Assembly: GCA_016218465.1 (NCBI GenBank) | Contig: JACREA010000217.1 | Location: 1 to 6,800 of the forward strand | Source of the DNA: Nitrosomonadales bacterium | GTDB taxonomy: Bacteria; Pseudomonadota; Gammaproteobacteria; Burkholderiales; Gallionellaceae | DNA: 6,800 nucleotides | Direction: 5' to 3' | Part shown: one piece after another, positions 6,128-6,800 of the stretch | How positions within the stretch are numbered: position 1 is the stretch's first letter | Layout of the letters: each line of letters begins with the position of its first letter | Position numbers and translations under genes: made by a program | The notes under the pieces: model-generated | Told to the model about the DNA's origin: nothing | Databases searched by the model: none | What the model saw: only the letters and a program-made list of their open reading frames with translations

Positions 6128-6800
6128 AGTGCTCGTAGGCCGTGACGATTTTTTGCACCAGTGGATGGCGCACCACATCTTCGGCGAGAAAGTCGCAAAA
6201 CATGATTCCGCGCACATCGTGCAGCACGCTGCGCGCCTCGATCAAGCCGCTTTTCTGCCCGCGCGCCAGGTCGATCTGGGTAACATCGCCGGTAATCACC
6301 GCTTTGCTGCCAAAACCGATACGGGTAAGGAACATCTTCATTTGCTCCGGCGTGGTGTTTTGCGCTTCGTCGAGAATGATGAAGGAATGATTCAGCGTTC
6401 GTCCGCGCATGTAGGCCAGCGGCGCAATCTCGATCACGCCGCGCTCGAATGCGCGCCCGACTTTTTCCGCGCCCATCAGGTCATACAGCGCATCATACAA
6501 AGGACGCAAATAGGGATCGACTTTCTGCGCCAGGTCGCCGGGCAAAAAGCCGAGCTTTTCTCCGGCCTCCACAGCGGGACGCACCAGCACCAGACGGCGC
6601 ACCGCTTCACGTTGCAGCGCGTCCACTGCGCAGGCCACGGCGAGATAGGTCTTGCCGGTGCCTGCCGGACCGACGCCGAAGGTGATGTCGTGTTCCTGAA
6701 TAGCTTGCAGGTAGCCGTTCTGGCGCGGCGTGCGCCCGCGTATCTCGGCCTTGCGCGTCATCAGCAGCGGCACAAAATCGCTTGCGGGTTGCGGTTCGGC
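6105..6800 (-). CDS. ybeZ: PhoH-family ATPase (YbeZ), N-terminus beyond window edge
   Basis: This is the C-terminal 231 residues of a PhoH-like P-loop NTPase. E. coli YbeZ has about 350 residues, so roughly the first third lies beyond 6800. The frame is open to the edge; a GTG at 6773 is internal and not a credible start because the family has more sequence ahead. Visible motifs are the Q-like region RTPRQNGYLQAI, Walker A GPAGTGKT (about 6671-6648, Lys at 6653-6651), the PhoH signature VRPAVEAGEKLGFLPGDL, Walker B FIILDEAQN (Asp-Glu at 6371-6366), QMKMFLTRIGFGSKAVITGD, and the end YEHYEQQKNA. YbeZ is thought to act as an RNA-associated ATPase or helicase partner of YbeY, and some members bind YbeY directly. 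The gene is first of the visible minus-strand operon and overlaps ybeY. Confidence 0.95.
   Translation of the reverse strand, partial: AEPQPASDFVPLLMTRKAEIRGRTPRQNGYLQAIQEHDITFGVGPAGTGKTYLAVACAVDALQREAVRRLVLVRPAVEAGEKLGFLPGDLAQKVDPYLRPLYDALYDLMGAEKVGRAFERGVIEIAPLAYMRGRTLNHSFIILDEAQNTTPEQMKMFLTRIGFGSKAVITGDVTQIDLARGQKSGLIEARSVLHDVRGIMFCDFLAEDVVRHPLVQKIVTAYEHYEQQKNA

Noticed and set aside
6128..6217. 30-residue N-terminal extension of YbeY
   Set aside because: It is the out-of-frame reading of the ybeZ 3' end and lies outside the usual YbeY length; ATG 6127 fits the family.

Overview
The window looks like ordinary chromosome from a Gram-negative proteobacterium, most likely a betaproteobacterium. 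The evidence is an apolipoprotein N-acyltransferase, an outer-membrane-type barrel protein, and the ybeZ-ybeY-ybeX(corC)-lnt gene set, which is a proteobacterial hallmark. Base composition is moderately GC-rich with long AT-rich patches. Nitrosomonadales or Gallionellaceae-like bacteria would fit, but that is a guess from protein flavour, not a search result. There are no tRNA or rRNA genes, CRISPR arrays, insertion sequences or phage genes.

Layout from right to left on the minus strand: a PhoH-family ATPase (ybeZ, start beyond the right edge), the endoribonuclease ybeY, and the CBS-domain protein corC/ybeX. Both of the first two gene ends overlap the next start, as expected for a translationally coupled operon. 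About 100 bases further on, still on the minus strand, lies a gene for a cyclic-nucleotide-binding (CAP_ED) domain fused to an EAL c-di-GMP phosphodiesterase domain with all catalytic residues in place. Two plus-strand genes follow: an RluF-like rRNA pseudouridine synthase, convergent with the EAL gene across a 12-base gap, and an outer membrane beta-barrel-like protein with a CX4C motif just behind its signal peptide. A symmetric bidirectional terminator hairpin separates those two. At the left edge, lnt resumes on the minus strand, almost complete and running off the window by only its last few codons. It is divergent from the barrel gene across a 190-base spacer that contains a 17-base dyad.

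The genes form three functional groups. YbeZ and YbeY serve RNA processing and ribosome quality, and RluF modifies 23S rRNA. CorC and Lnt act at the envelope. The CAP_ED-EAL protein belongs to c-di-GMP signalling.

The main structural oddity is that the usually compact corC-lnt junction is opened by a block of about 3.3 kb carrying three genes, two of them in opposite orientation. I see no convincing new defence or mobile system. The most interesting items are the CAP_ED-EAL fusion with a probable GTG start, the barrel protein with its cysteine pair, and the split operon.
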